A program made the translations under genes and the position numbers. Of a stretch of DNA of 20,832 nt, positions 13,639 to 20,832 are shown one piece after another. The stretch covers positions 1 to 20,832 of the forward strand of contig VGXK01000004.1 in NCBI GenBank assembly GCA_016873355.1, written 5' to 3'. Positions within the stretch are counted from its first letter, which is position 1; every line of letters begins with the position of its first letter. Under the pieces are notes generated by a model that worked only from the letters and a program-made list of their open reading frames with translations, was not told the DNA's origin and did no database searches. The DNA is from Phycisphaerae bacterium (lineage in GTDB: Bacteria; Planctomycetota; Phycisphaerae; Phycisphaerales; SM1A02).

Positions 13639-13644
13639 TATCGT
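13639..13644 (+). promoter_or_regulatory. Weak candidate -10 box upstream of the exported-protein gene
   Basis: TATCGT differs from the TATCCT found twice elsewhere at one position. A start from it would give a leader of about 125 nt for the gene at 13776. No suitable -35 is seen, so this is tentative. Confidence 0.2.
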
Positions 13645-13775
13645 GCGGGACTCTCGCCGCGGCGACTGGAGGCCCATGCCCGGCAAGTCGATTCCAAGGA
13701 TCCCCTGCTGGGAATTGACATAGGCGGGGCTCTCGTTCGTTCCGCATGTCCTGTGATCCTGCGATGGAGAAACCA

Positions 13776-15113
13776 ATGACGCGATCCCTCGTTCTGGCCG
13801 CCGTTCTCGCTCTGCCCCTTGCCGCCGCCGCGCCCGCCTCCGCCCAGTTCGGCGGTCGAAGCGCCATGATGCAGGCGGTCGAGCCCGATGTCTGGTCGCG
13901 AGACCTCCCGATCTTCGCCGAGTCGCTGCAGCTCGAGGAGTGGCAGCGCCCCATCGTCGAGATGCTCGTCGAGGACTACCTGGCCACGTTCAACGCCGGC
14001 ATCGATGCCATGAAGCAGCAGATGCAGGGCATCTCCGCCAAGGGCGAGAAGCCCTCGGTGCAGGACGTGCTTCAGCCGCTCGAGGACTGGGCGGGAAAGA
14101 AGAAGGAGCTCTACGCGAACTTCCTGCAGGGCGTGCGGAGCCAGCTGAGCGAGCAGCAGCTCGAGCGCTGGCCCGTGCTCGAGCGGGCACTGCGCCGCGA
14201 GCGGCTGCTCCCGCAGGCGAATCTCTCGGGCGAGGGAATCAACCTGATCGGCGTGATGCAGGATCTCGCGCCGCCCACGGAGATCACGGTGGCGGCGTCG
14301 AACGCGCTCGAGACCTACGAGCTCCAGCTCGACGAGGCCCTGCTTGCACGCCAGAGCCGGATGGAGGAGATCGTGCCCGCGCTCAAGGACGCCATGGCGG
14401 AGATGAACCACGAGCGCGGTCTGGAGCTGCAGGAGCGGATCATGGCGTCGCGGCTGGCGCTGCGCGAGGTCCAGGATCGGAACACCGAGGCGATCGCCGC
14501 GACCATGGGCGCCGAGTGGGGCGAGCGGTTCCGCGCGATGGCCCTGCAGCGCGCGTACACCGAGGCGTTCCAGCCGAGCCCCGTCATGCGTCAGTTCGTG
14601 GCGGCGCTGGCACTGCCGGATCTCGCCGAGGAGAAGAAGACCGCGATCACCTCCCTGCGCGAGGAATTCCAGCGGGCGCTCGACGACCTCAGCACGCAGA
14701 TGCTCGCGGCCATCCGCAAGCAGGAACCGCTCGACGCGCGCAAGAAGGTGCTGAACGCGCGCGAGCGTCGCGAGGGACGGGCGGTTCCGGTGCCGGCGGC
14801 GCCCGAGCAGGGCTCGGTCGAGTCCATTCGCGCCGCGCGGGCCCAGACGAACGAGAAGTACCGAAAGGCGCTCGAGGATCTGCTGACCCTCGAGGTCTAC
14901 GAGCAGCTTCCCGGCGGCGGCAAGATGTCGATCAAGGCGCGCGAGACCAAGCCCGGCGCCGCGAACGAGGGCCGGAACCGCGTCAGCACGTCGCGTCCCG
15001 GCGGACGCGGCACCGCGGGTCGCGGCACCACGATCCCGACCGACGGCGAGCGCCCGGATCCGGCGAGCGTTCCTCCCGCCGGTGCACCGGCGCCGCCCGC
15101 CTCCATCGACTGA
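13776..15113 (+). CDS. Exported alpha-helical protein of unknown function, upstream of gspE
   Basis: I do not recognise a family. The 445-residue product begins with a clear signal peptide (MTRS, hydrophobic 5-19, cleavage likely after ASA at 21-23), so it should be periplasmic or surface-exposed. Residues about 35-365 are mostly amphipathic helix, rich in Glu, Gln, Arg, Leu and Ala, with segments such as LQLEEWQRPIVEMLVEDYL and LSEQQLERWPVLERAL. These resemble, without proving relation to, LTxxQ/Spy-type helical chaperones. The last 70 residues are low complexity (Gly, Arg, Thr, Pro, Ala) and probably disordered. The ATG at 13776 has GGAG at 6 nt spacing; an ATG 12 nt earlier lies before that site. 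The gene ends 40 bp before gspE, so it may be part of the secretion operon as a substrate, chaperone or accessory factor. Confidence 0.85.
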   Translation: MTRSLVLAAVLALPLAAAAPASAQFGGRSAMMQAVEPDVWSRDLPIFAESLQLEEWQRPIVEMLVEDYLATFNAGIDAMKQQMQGISAKGEKPSVQDVLQPLEDWAGKKKELYANFLQGVRSQLSEQQLERWPVLERALRRERLLPQANLSGEGINLIGVMQDLAPPTEITVAASNALETYELQLDEALLARQSRMEEIVPALKDAMAEMNHERGLELQERIMASRLALREVQDRNTEAIAATMGAEWGERFRAMALQRAYTEAFQPSPVMRQFVAALALPDLAEEKKTAITSLREEFQRALDDLSTQMLAAIRKQEPLDARKKVLNARERREGRAVPVPAAPEQGSVESIRAARAQTNEKYRKALEDLLTLEVYEQLPGGGKMSIKARETKPGAANEGRNRVSTSRPGGRGTAGRGTTIPTDGERPDPASVPPAGAPAPPASID

Positions 15114-15153
15114 TCGACGCGGCGCGCCCGCCCCCGGCACCAAGGAAGCCTCG

Positions 15154-16818
15154 ATGACCGATCGAGCCGGACAGCAGGATGCGATGAACGGCAACGGCAC
15201 CGCGGTGCGCCTCGATCTCGCGTCGATCCGCGCCGCCGCGAGCGCTCCCGATGCGTCGCTCCGAGAGCGCTGCGGGCTGCTCGGCATCGAATGGCTTGAG
15301 AAGGCGCCGTCGGCGGAGGCCGCGGCGGTCGAACTCGTGCCCGCCGACGTGGCGGTGCGTCTGCGCGTGGTGCCGCTCAGGATCGTCGGCGCGCGGCTGC
15401 TCGTGGCGATGGCGGATCCGCTCGATCTCGCCGCGCTCGACGAAGTGGCGGCGCTCGCGGGGCGTCCGCTCAACCGCGCGGGCATGGAGCCGGCGGCCTT
15501 CAGCGAGCTCATGCGTTCGGCCTACGGCACGACCGCGGCGCGCATGGCGGAGAGCCTGGCGGGCGAGGCGGAGCTCGCCTCGACCACCGTCGAACACAAT
15601 CTCGACGCGATCGACGCGGCGGACGTGCATCGGATGGCCGAGCAGCCGACGCTCATCAACCTCGTCAACCTGGTCATCCTCGAGGCGATCCAGAATCGCG
15701 CCAGCGACATCCACATCGAGCCGTTCGAAGCCGAGCTCAAGATCAAGTACCGCATCGACGGCGTGCTCGTCGAGCAGAAGCCGCCGCCGAAGCATCTCCA
15801 GGCGGCGCTCATCGGCCGCGTGAAGATCATGGCGCACATGAACATCGCGGAGCGCTACGTGCCGCAGGACGGGCACATCACGCTGCGATTCGAGGGGCGC
15901 AAGGTGGACATCCGCGTCTCGACCGTGCCCACGATCTACGGCGAGAGCGTGGTCATGCGAATCCTCGACAAGAGCGCGCTGCCGCTCGACCTGCGAAGCC
16001 TCGGCATGTCCGAGCCGCATCGCGCGATGATGGATCGCCTGATCGAGAAGCCGCACGGCATGGTGCTCGTCACCGGACCGACCGGCAGCGGCAAGACGAC
16101 CACGCTCTACGCCGCGCTTTCCAAGCTCTACGACCCGCGCAAGAAGATCATCACGATCGAGGATCCCGTCGAGTACGAGCTGGCCGGAATCAACCAGATC
16201 CCGGTGAACCCCAAGCGCGGACTCACCTTCGCCACGGGACTGCGCTCGATCCTGCGACAGGATCCCGACGTCATCTTCGTGGGCGAGATCCGCGACAACG
16301 AGACGGTGGACATCGCCATCCGCTCCGCGCTCACGGGCCACCTCATCTTCAGCACGCTGCACACGAACGACGCGATCAGCTCGGTCGGCCGCATGGTCGA
16401 CATGGGCGCGGAGCCCTACCTCATCGCGAGCGTGCTCGAAGGGCTGCTCGCGCAGCGCCTCGGCCGCCGCATCTGCCGCCACTGCGCCGTGAAGGTGCCG
16501 CTCGACGACGATCGGCGCGCCCGCATCACCGCGGAGGAGGCGGCGTCCTTCAAGGGTCATTGCACGATCGGACGCGGCTGCGACGAGTGCAACGGCAGCG
16601 GCTTCCGCGGGCGCCTCGGCTTCTTCGAGCTTGCGCGCATCAATCCAAGACTCCGCGCGGGAATCTCCAAGGGACTCACCGTGCTCGAACTGCGGACGCT
16701 CGTCGACTCCGACTTCGTCACCATGCGAGGCGACGGCATCGCGAAGGCGGCGCAGGGCGTGACCACGATCGAGGAAGTGCTCCGCGCCACGCAGGATGTC
16801 GAGGACAACGGCGGCTGA
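15154..16818 (+). CDS. gspE: Type II secretion system ATPase GspE
   Basis: This hexameric cytoplasmic ATPase drives assembly of the pseudopilus at the inner membrane. The 554-residue product has the GspE N-terminal domain (about 40-130), then the secretion ATPase domain. That contains Walker A GPTGSGKTTT (308-317), the Asp box ITIEDPVE (333-340), Walker B DVIFVGEIRD (372-381) and the His box TGHLIFSTLHTND (394-406). Two cysteine pairs, CRHC (441-444) and CDEC (476-479), form the zinc-binding element typical of GspE/PilB. The closely related PilB cannot be fully excluded on this protein alone, but the pseudopilin set downstream favours type II secretion. The start was chosen as the ATG at 15154 with AAGGA 7 nt upstream; earlier in-frame sequence is Arg/Pro-rich. 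gspF begins 8 bp after the stop. Confidence 0.95.
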   Translation: MTDRAGQQDAMNGNGTAVRLDLASIRAAASAPDASLRERCGLLGIEWLEKAPSAEAAAVELVPADVAVRLRVVPLRIVGARLLVAMADPLDLAALDEVAALAGRPLNRAGMEPAAFSELMRSAYGTTAARMAESLAGEAELASTTVEHNLDAIDAADVHRMAEQPTLINLVNLVILEAIQNRASDIHIEPFEAELKIKYRIDGVLVEQKPPPKHLQAALIGRVKIMAHMNIAERYVPQDGHITLRFEGRKVDIRVSTVPTIYGESVVMRILDKSALPLDLRSLGMSEPHRAMMDRLIEKPHGMVLVTGPTGSGKTTTLYAALSKLYDPRKKIITIEDPVEYELAGINQIPVNPKRGLTFATGLRSILRQDPDVIFVGEIRDNETVDIAIRSALTGHLIFSTLHTNDAISSVGRMVDMGAEPYLIASVLEGLLAQRLGRRICRHCAVKVPLDDDRRARITAEEAASFKGHCTIGRGCDECNGSGFRGRLGFFELARINPRLRAGISKGLTVLELRTLVDSDFVTMRGDGIAKAAQGVTTIEEVLRATQDVEDNGG

Positions 16819-16826
16819 GCGCGGGC

Positions 16827-18119
16827 ATGCCCAGCTTCCGGCACCAGAGCCTTGATTCGAACGGCGCCGTGGTGACGGGGGTCATCTCGGCGAGCGATCG
16901 ACCCGCCGCCATCCGCCAGCTCGCCGGGCGCGGACAGAGTCCGCTGTCGCTCGCGGAGGTCGAGGGAAGCGCGAAGCCCGCCGCCGGCGGTTCGCCCCGC
17001 GCGGGCGCCGGCGTCGATCGCTCGTCGCGGCCGCGGGCGTCGTTCGAGCTCGGCCGGCTCTTCGGCCGGACGCCGCGACTGCGGCGCACCGAGCTCGCCA
17101 GCCTGATCCGCGAGCTCGCCACCGCGCTCGAGGCGGGACTGCCGCTCATGCAGTCGCTTCGCACGGTGCGCCGGCAGAGCTCCGGCCACGCCCAGTCGCT
17201 GATCCTCGATCGGCTCATCGAGCGCGTGGAGGCGGGACAGCCGCTGCACGAGGCGATGGAGGAGCACGGGCCTCCCTTCGACGACATGGTGATCGGCATG
17301 GTGCGCGCCGCCGACGCGAGCGGTCGCATGCCGGAAGTGCTGCATCAGCTCGCCGACCTGCTCGAGCGCAGCATCGAGCTCCGGCGCGATCTGCTCGGCG
17401 CCACGATCTACCCGATGATCGTGGCGTCGCTCATCGCCATGAGCATCGTGGTGCTCGTGACCTTCATCCTGCCGAATCTCATGAAGCCGCTCATCGAGAC
17501 GGGCACCAAGATCACCATGCCGTGGCCGACCCGGTTCCTGCTCGGGCTCGCCGACTTCGTCGGCGCCTGGTGGTGGGCGATCGTGCTCGGCGCCATCGGC
17601 GCCGTGCTGCTCTGGCGCTGGTGGGTGGCGCAGCCCGGCAATCGAGCGATCGTCCACGGAGCGCTGCTTCGCACGCCGCTCATCGGTCCGCTCGTGCGCG
17701 ACGTGGCCGTGGCCCGCTTCACGCGCACGCTCGGCACGCTCGTGTCGGCGGGACTTCAGATCATTCCCGCGCTTCGCATCGTGCGCGACACGCTCGGCAA
17801 CGTGGTGCTCATGCAGGCGATCGACGAGGTGGGCGAGCGCGTGGCCACCGGTCAGAGCCTGGCGGAACCGCTCGAGCGCTGCGGCCACTTCCCGCCGATC
17901 CTCGTCCAGATCGTCAGCATCGGCGAGCGCTCCGGGCGCCTGGAGACCATGCTGCTGCACGCCGCCGGCGCCTTCGACCGCCAGGTGAAGTCCTCGATCA
18001 CGGTGCTCACCAAGGCGCTGCCGCCGATCCTGCTCGTGATCATGGCCGTGCTGGCCGGCTTCGTTCTGCTCGGCATCCTCCTGCCCCTTACCGAGATCCA
18101 GACCGCCATGGGAAGCTGA
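16827..18119 (+). CDS. gspF: Type II secretion system inner-membrane protein GspF
   Basis: GspF is the polytopic inner-membrane platform that couples the GspE ATPase to pseudopilus assembly. The 430-residue product has the two repeated GspF domains (about 90-213 and 293-416), each beginning with a variant of the typical pattern: LIRELATALEAGLPLMQSL (93-111) and FTRTLGTLVSAGLQIIPAL (298-316). Three membrane segments are evident at about 193-215, 246-264 and 398-420. IVSIGERSGRLETML (362-376) is a strong family signature. Residues 45-75 form a Ser/Gly/Ala-rich linker before the first domain. The ATG at 16827 lies 8 bp after gspE, with no strong Shine-Dalgarno sequence, so translational coupling is likely. 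It is followed by a strong hairpin and a 262-bp gap before gspG. Confidence 0.95.
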   Translation: MPSFRHQSLDSNGAVVTGVISASDRPAAIRQLAGRGQSPLSLAEVEGSAKPAAGGSPRAGAGVDRSSRPRASFELGRLFGRTPRLRRTELASLIRELATALEAGLPLMQSLRTVRRQSSGHAQSLILDRLIERVEAGQPLHEAMEEHGPPFDDMVIGMVRAADASGRMPEVLHQLADLLERSIELRRDLLGATIYPMIVASLIAMSIVVLVTFILPNLMKPLIETGTKITMPWPTRFLLGLADFVGAWWWAIVLGAIGAVLLWRWWVAQPGNRAIVHGALLRTPLIGPLVRDVAVARFTRTLGTLVSAGLQIIPALRIVRDTLGNVVLMQAIDEVGERVATGQSLAEPLERCGHFPPILVQIVSIGERSGRLETMLLHAAGAFDRQVKSSITVLTKALPPILLVIMAVLAGFVLLGILLPLTEIQTAMGS

Positions 18120-18124
18120 GCGAC

Positions 18125-18152
18125 GCAGGCGCCGCATGGCGGCGTTGCCTGC
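18125..18152 (+). terminator. Long hairpin directly after gspF
   Basis: GCAGGCGCCGC (18125-18135) pairs with GCGGC-gtt-GCCTGC (18139-18152). This gives 11 base pairs with one 3-nt bulge and a 3-nt loop, starting 6 nt after the gspF stop. It lacks a T-tract. It could be a terminator or a processing/stability element that sets the ratio of gspEF to pseudopilin mRNA. Confidence 0.45.
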
Positions 18153-18283
18153 CGCTCACCGAGTCACCTGGACCCAGCCTCGCCTTGGCGACATGCCGTG
18201 CTACGGCCCCGTCGCCCGCCGGTCGACGCCGATCTCGATTCAGCAGCCGGAAGGTCCGGATACCGCGCAACACTCCGGCCACG

Positions 18284-18292
18284 GCTTAGGAT
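18284..18292 (+). promoter_or_regulatory. Weak candidate -10 box for the pseudopilin operon
   Basis: GCTTAGGAT contains TAGGAT (18287-18292), 4/6 to the -10 consensus, in the 262-bp gspF-gspG gap. No -35 match at 17-18 bp. The gap otherwise holds the hairpin at 18125-18152 and no convincing gene. An in-frame upstream extension of gspG exists here but looks non-coding. Confidence 0.2.
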
Positions 18293-18381
18293 CCGCGACC
18301 CGCGAGAGGCAACCCGGCGAGCGTTCCGTCGTTAGACCTGCCCGCGCCCGCGCACCGCACCCCTTCGGAGTGATTCCGGCC

Positions 18382-18801
18382 ATGACCTTCCGAAACCCAG
18401 CTCGCCGATCCCGTCGACCGCACCGCGCCGGCTTCACCCTGCTCGAGATCATCATCGCCGTCACGATCGTGGCGATTCTGGCGGCCGTCATCGTGCCGCG
18501 ACTGGCCGGCTGGATCGGCAAGGCGAAGACCGACCGCGCCAAGGCCGACGCCGCAACGCTCGCCAAGCAGGTGGAGCTCTACATGACGAAGTACGGCGTC
18601 AGCCGCCTTCCGAGCGGCTTCGCCCTCGAGACGCTCGCCGACGGCGACGATCCGATGCTCCGCAACCGCAAGCAGCTGCTCGACCCGTGGGACCGGCCCT
18701 TCGAGATCCGCATTCCCGGCCAGACGAACATCGACTTCGACATCATCAGCGTCGGCGAGGACGGCGAGCTCGGCACGCCGGACGACATCATCGGCGGCTG
18801 A
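18382..18801 (+). CDS. gspG: Type II secretion major pseudopilin GspG
   Basis: GspG is the main subunit of the periplasmic pseudopilus. The 139-residue product has a basic leader of 17 residues, the prepilin peptidase site at Gly17-Phe18 (GFTLLEIIIAV) with Glu22 at position +5 of the mature protein, and one hydrophobic N-terminal helix. The C-terminal domain carries DPWDRPFEIR (101-110) and SVGEDGELGTPDDI (123-136), the region that binds calcium in known GspG proteins. The length is typical. The ATG at 18382 is preceded by GGAG at 11 nt, somewhat far. An in-frame extension to 18136 precedes the basic leader and is not needed. gspH follows after 29 bp. Confidence 0.95.
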   Translation: MTFRNPARRSRRPHRAGFTLLEIIIAVTIVAILAAVIVPRLAGWIGKAKTDRAKADAATLAKQVELYMTKYGVSRLPSGFALETLADGDDPMLRNRKQLLDPWDRPFEIRIPGQTNIDFDIISVGEDGELGTPDDIIGG

Positions 18802-18830
18802 TCCGGCGGACGACGGCGCACGAACAACGC

Positions 18831-19403
18831 ATGACGACTCGACGAGTCAACGCCTTCACGCTGGCCGAGATCCTGGTGGTGGCGGTTCTGCTCGCCATCA
18901 TCGGGGCGCTGCTCGTGCCGCGACTCGCGGGCAAGCCGCGTCTCACCACGCAGCTCGCGGCGGAGCAGGTGGCCGAACTGCTCGCCACGCTCGCGTTCCG
19001 ATCGTCGCTCTCGGCGCAGCCGGTGGCGCTCATGCGAGGACTCGAGGACGGCGCGCTCGAGATCTGGGTGCTCGACATGGATCCGGAGCGGCCCGATCTT
19101 CCCGCCGCATGGCGCCGCGATCGCTTCTCGCGCCCGCTTCGGCTTCCCGAAGGCGTCGCGCTCACCGCGGTGCGCTTCGACGAGAAGCAGTACGTGCCCG
19201 ACGACGACTGGAGCATCACCTGCACGCCGGGACAGCCGCGACCTCGCATCGAGCTCGCGCTGAGCGGCGACGCGACGGAGGTGTCGGTCGTGCTCGAACC
19301 CCGCGCCAGCGCGCCCTTCATCGTCCAGCCAGGAAGCTCGAACGAGATCCTCCGCACCTCGATCGATCTCGACCGCGAGGGTCGGGAGCGGGAGATCTGG
19401 TGA
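18831..19403 (+). CDS. gspH: Type II secretion minor pseudopilin, GspH-like
   Basis: This is a minor pseudopilin expected near the tip of the pseudopilus. The 190-residue product begins with a short leader MTTRRVNA and the prepilin motif FTLAEILVVAVLLAIIGALL. Cleavage would fall between Ala8 and Phe9, so the usual glycine at -1 is replaced by alanine; Glu13 at +5 is kept. The region QVAELLATLAFRSSLSAQPVAL (about 46-67) has the pattern seen in GspH proteins after the N-terminal helix. The remainder is beta-rich. Assignment to GspH rests on this pattern and on gene order between gspG and gspI-like genes. No good Shine-Dalgarno precedes the ATG. Its stop overlaps the next ATG by one base. Confidence 0.8.
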   Translation: MTTRRVNAFTLAEILVVAVLLAIIGALLVPRLAGKPRLTTQLAAEQVAELLATLAFRSSLSAQPVALMRGLEDGALEIWVLDMDPERPDLPAAWRRDRFSRPLRLPEGVALTAVRFDEKQYVPDDDWSITCTPGQPRPRIELALSGDATEVSVVLEPRASAPFIVQPGSSNEILRTSIDLDREGREREIW

Positions 19404-19876
19404 TGCGTGCGGCGCCCACGCGCTTCGCCCGGTCGCCGCGCGGCTTCGCGCTGCTCGACGTCATCCTCGGCGGCCTGCTGCTGGCGGTGGCGCTCGCGGC
19501 GGTGCTCTCGCTCGCGGCGCGGAGCCTGCAGATGGAGCGACGCGGCGAACACGAAGTGGTCGCCGCGGCCCTGCTCGACGGACTGCTCGCCATGGTCGTC
19601 GTCGAGGGACCCTCGGAGTTCACGAAGCTGCACGACACGAACGGTCGCTGCGACCCGCCCTTCGACGACTGGGAGTTCGACATCGTGATCGAGGCGCAGG
19701 GACTCGGCGATCCCTGGCGCGTGACCGCGTCGGTGCGGGATCCGGCGGGAGGCACCCATCGCTGCGGCACGCTCGTGGCGCCGCGGCTCGAACAGGCGCC
19801 GGAGCCCGAGCGCCAGCCGCCGCAGAGAATCGAACGGGAGGATCGCTATGAGCAGCTGCGACAGACGACGCGCTGA
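19403..19876 (+). CDS. gspI: Type II secretion minor pseudopilin, GspI-like
   Basis: The 157-residue product has a basic leader and a prepilin motif RGFALLDVILGGLLLAVAL with cleavage expected between Gly14 and Phe15. Position +5 of the mature protein is Asp19 instead of the conserved glutamate. One hydrophobic helix follows, then EVVAAALLDGLLAMVV, similar to the alanine- and leucine-rich early region of GspI. The C-terminal 25 residues are rich in Pro, Glu, Gln and Arg. Two cysteines (near WEFD and HRCG) might pair in the periplasm. The ATG at 19403 overlaps the gspH stop as TGATG, with GGGAG 8 nt upstream; GTG at 19400 is an alternative. The 3' end overlaps gspJ by 29 bases. Assignment to I is by position and general pattern. 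Confidence 0.75.
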   Translation: MRAAPTRFARSPRGFALLDVILGGLLLAVALAAVLSLAARSLQMERRGEHEVVAAALLDGLLAMVVVEGPSEFTKLHDTNGRCDPPFDDWEFDIVIEAQGLGDPWRVTASVRDPAGGTHRCGTLVAPRLEQAPEPERQPPQRIEREDRYEQLRQTTR

Positions 19877-20832
19877 GCGACCGATCCGCACCGCGCGCCG
19901 CGGCTTCACGATCGCCGAGCTGATCGTGGCCCTCGTCATCGCGGGCATCGTGCTCATCGGCGTGACGACCGCGCTCGGCCGCATCGGCCAGACGCGCGAG
20001 ATCTCGCGCACGCGCCTGGCGGCGCATCAGCGGGCGCTCGACGCGATCGAGGCGCTGCGGCGCGACGTCATCGCCACGATTCGCACCGACGACCTCTTCT
20101 TCACGCGCATCGTGATCAACAGCGGATCGCAGCGGACCCGCGCGGGCACGCTCGATCGAAGCGAGCTGCTGATCTTCAACAACCGCCTTCAGCCGGTGCG
20201 GGACATCGTCTACAACGGCGAGGGCAGCGAGTACGAGACGCAGTACCGCGTGGCGGAGGATCGAGACGGCAGCGCGCTCTGGCGTCGGCGCGACCCGGTG
20301 CCCGACGACAATCCCGAGGGCGGCGGCGTGGTCGAGCCGGTGGCCGACAAGGTCGTGGGACTCTTCATCGAGGCCTACGACGGCGACACCTGGCGAAGCG
20401 ACTGGGACTCCGACGACGACGGCATTCCGCGCGCCCTGCGCGTGAGCGTGGCCTCCTCGGGCGTCGGGTCCGAAGCCGATCCCTTCGATCAGCCGGAGTC
20501 GATCGTCATGCTGCGCACCGTGATTCCCATCGATCGCGTGCCGGCCCCGCGCGACTTCGAAGCCGAGGCGGAAGCGCAGCTCGCGGCGGCGGCCGCGGCA
20601 ACGGAGGAGGCCGGCGCGGCGGCGGGCGTCGGGGCCACGGGCGCTGCGTCTTCGGTGCAGATCAACACGGACGGGGTACGACAGGTCGAGGGTGGTGACC
20701 TGCGACTCAGGCGAGCCGCTCGCGAGTCGGCACCGGGAGGGATCGGAGCCTCGGGTCGCAGCGGCGGCGGCTTCGGCAGCGGCGGTCGCGGCGGCGGAGG
20801 GGGCAATGGCCGAGGCGGCGCTGCCGGCGGCG
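19848..20832 (+). CDS. gspJ: Type II secretion minor pseudopilin, GspJ-like, with low-complexity tail (3' end outside window)
   Basis: The frame stays open from the ATG at 19848 to the window edge, 328 codons. The product has a basic leader, prepilin site Gly19-Phe20 (RRGFTIAELIVALV) with Glu24 at +5, and one hydrophobic helix. The segment SDDDGIPRALRVSV (about 187-200) matches the GspJ pattern in which a proline and an arginine precede a beta strand. The core ends near residue 235. After this comes an Ala/Glu-rich stretch (about 238-262), and then a glycine-rich tail beginning near residue 300 that runs off the window. Known GspJ proteins are near 200 residues, so the extension is unusual. 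The start has GGGAGGA at 5 nt and overlaps the gspI 3' end by 29 bases. gspK is expected further on but is not visible. Confidence 0.85.
   Translation, partial: MSSCDRRRAERPIRTARRGFTIAELIVALVIAGIVLIGVTTALGRIGQTREISRTRLAAHQRALDAIEALRRDVIATIRTDDLFFTRIVINSGSQRTRAGTLDRSELLIFNNRLQPVRDIVYNGEGSEYETQYRVAEDRDGSALWRRRDPVPDDNPEGGGVVEPVADKVVGLFIEAYDGDTWRSDWDSDDDGIPRALRVSVASSGVGSEADPFDQPESIVMLRTVIPIDRVPAPRDFEAEAEAQLAAAAAATEEAGAAAGVGATGAASSVQINTDGVRQVEGGDLRLRRAARESAPGGIGASGRSGGGFGSGGRGGGGGNGRGGAAGG

Noticed and set aside
13715..13720. Perfect TTGACA (-35 consensus) upstream of the exported-protein gene
   Set aside because: No acceptable -10 lies 16-19 bp downstream (the bases there read CGTTCC), so a promoter is not supported.
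13588..13775. Possible remnant of a CoA-transferase B subunit
   Set aside because: I looked for the ScoB N-terminal pattern (GxGLPT) in the frames here and found none.
18136..18381. In-frame 82-codon N-terminal extension of gspG
   Set aside because: It has no protein family pattern, begins in the loop of a strong hairpin, and would place the prepilin signal deep inside the protein, where it could not act.
1..20832. CRISPR arrays, tRNA or rRNA genes, transposases, integrases, toxin-antitoxin or phage-defence genes
   Set aside because: None was seen on either strand. The only short repeat array found is the two-copy 21-mer near the left edge, which has no spacers.

Overview
The window is about 20.8 kb of high-GC bacterial chromosome, almost fully coding, with no tRNA, rRNA, CRISPR array, insertion sequence or phage gene that I could see. 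The gene set suggests Planctomycetota, perhaps a Phycisphaerae-like lineage. The grounds are a complete two-subunit type VI DNA topoisomerase in a bacterium, an unusual sigma-70 factor, a pseudopilin-rich secretion locus, and high GC with weak or absent Shine-Dalgarno sequences before several genes. This placement is an inference from gene content, not a measured phylogeny.

Layout. (1) 95-2463, minus strand: an MCC-like acyl-CoA carboxylase carboxyltransferase and rdgB (XTP/dITP pyrophosphatase), overlapping by ATGA. (2) 2652-5232, plus: the conserved pair rpsO-pnp. (3) 5427-7364, plus: a cold-shock protein, an orphan NtrB-like histidine kinase, and an S51 peptidase overlapping the kinase by ATGA. 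(4) 7426-10912, minus: top6B then top6A, the two subunits of topoisomerase VI. (5) 11042-13587, plus: ndk, a divergent sigma-70 factor, and a 3-oxoacid CoA-transferase A subunit with no B subunit beside it. (6) 13776 to the window end, plus: an exported helical protein of unknown function, then type II secretion genes gspE, gspF, gspG, gspH, gspI and gspJ, the last cut by the window edge.

The most interesting object is the topoisomerase VI pair. Both subunits keep their catalytic residues (Tyr and Toprim acidic residues in A, GHKL ATPase motifs and the transducer lysine in B). The B subunit also carries a charged insertion of about 70 residues inside the ATPase domain and a long basic low-complexity tail. 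That tail ends exactly in QASLF, which resembles the bacterial beta-sliding-clamp binding pentapeptide. My hypothesis is an archaeal-type topoisomerase adapted to dock on the bacterial replication clamp.

At the regulatory level, a GCTAYNCT element (a -10-like box) recurs upstream of rpsO, ndk, the carboxylase and the CoA-transferase. In the last two it lies 6-7 nt before the ATG with no Shine-Dalgarno sequence, which suggests leaderless mRNAs. Perfect hairpins sit in the 5' leaders of rpsO and of the cold-shock gene. The pseudopilins H and I deviate from the usual prepilin signal (Ala at -1; Asp at +5).
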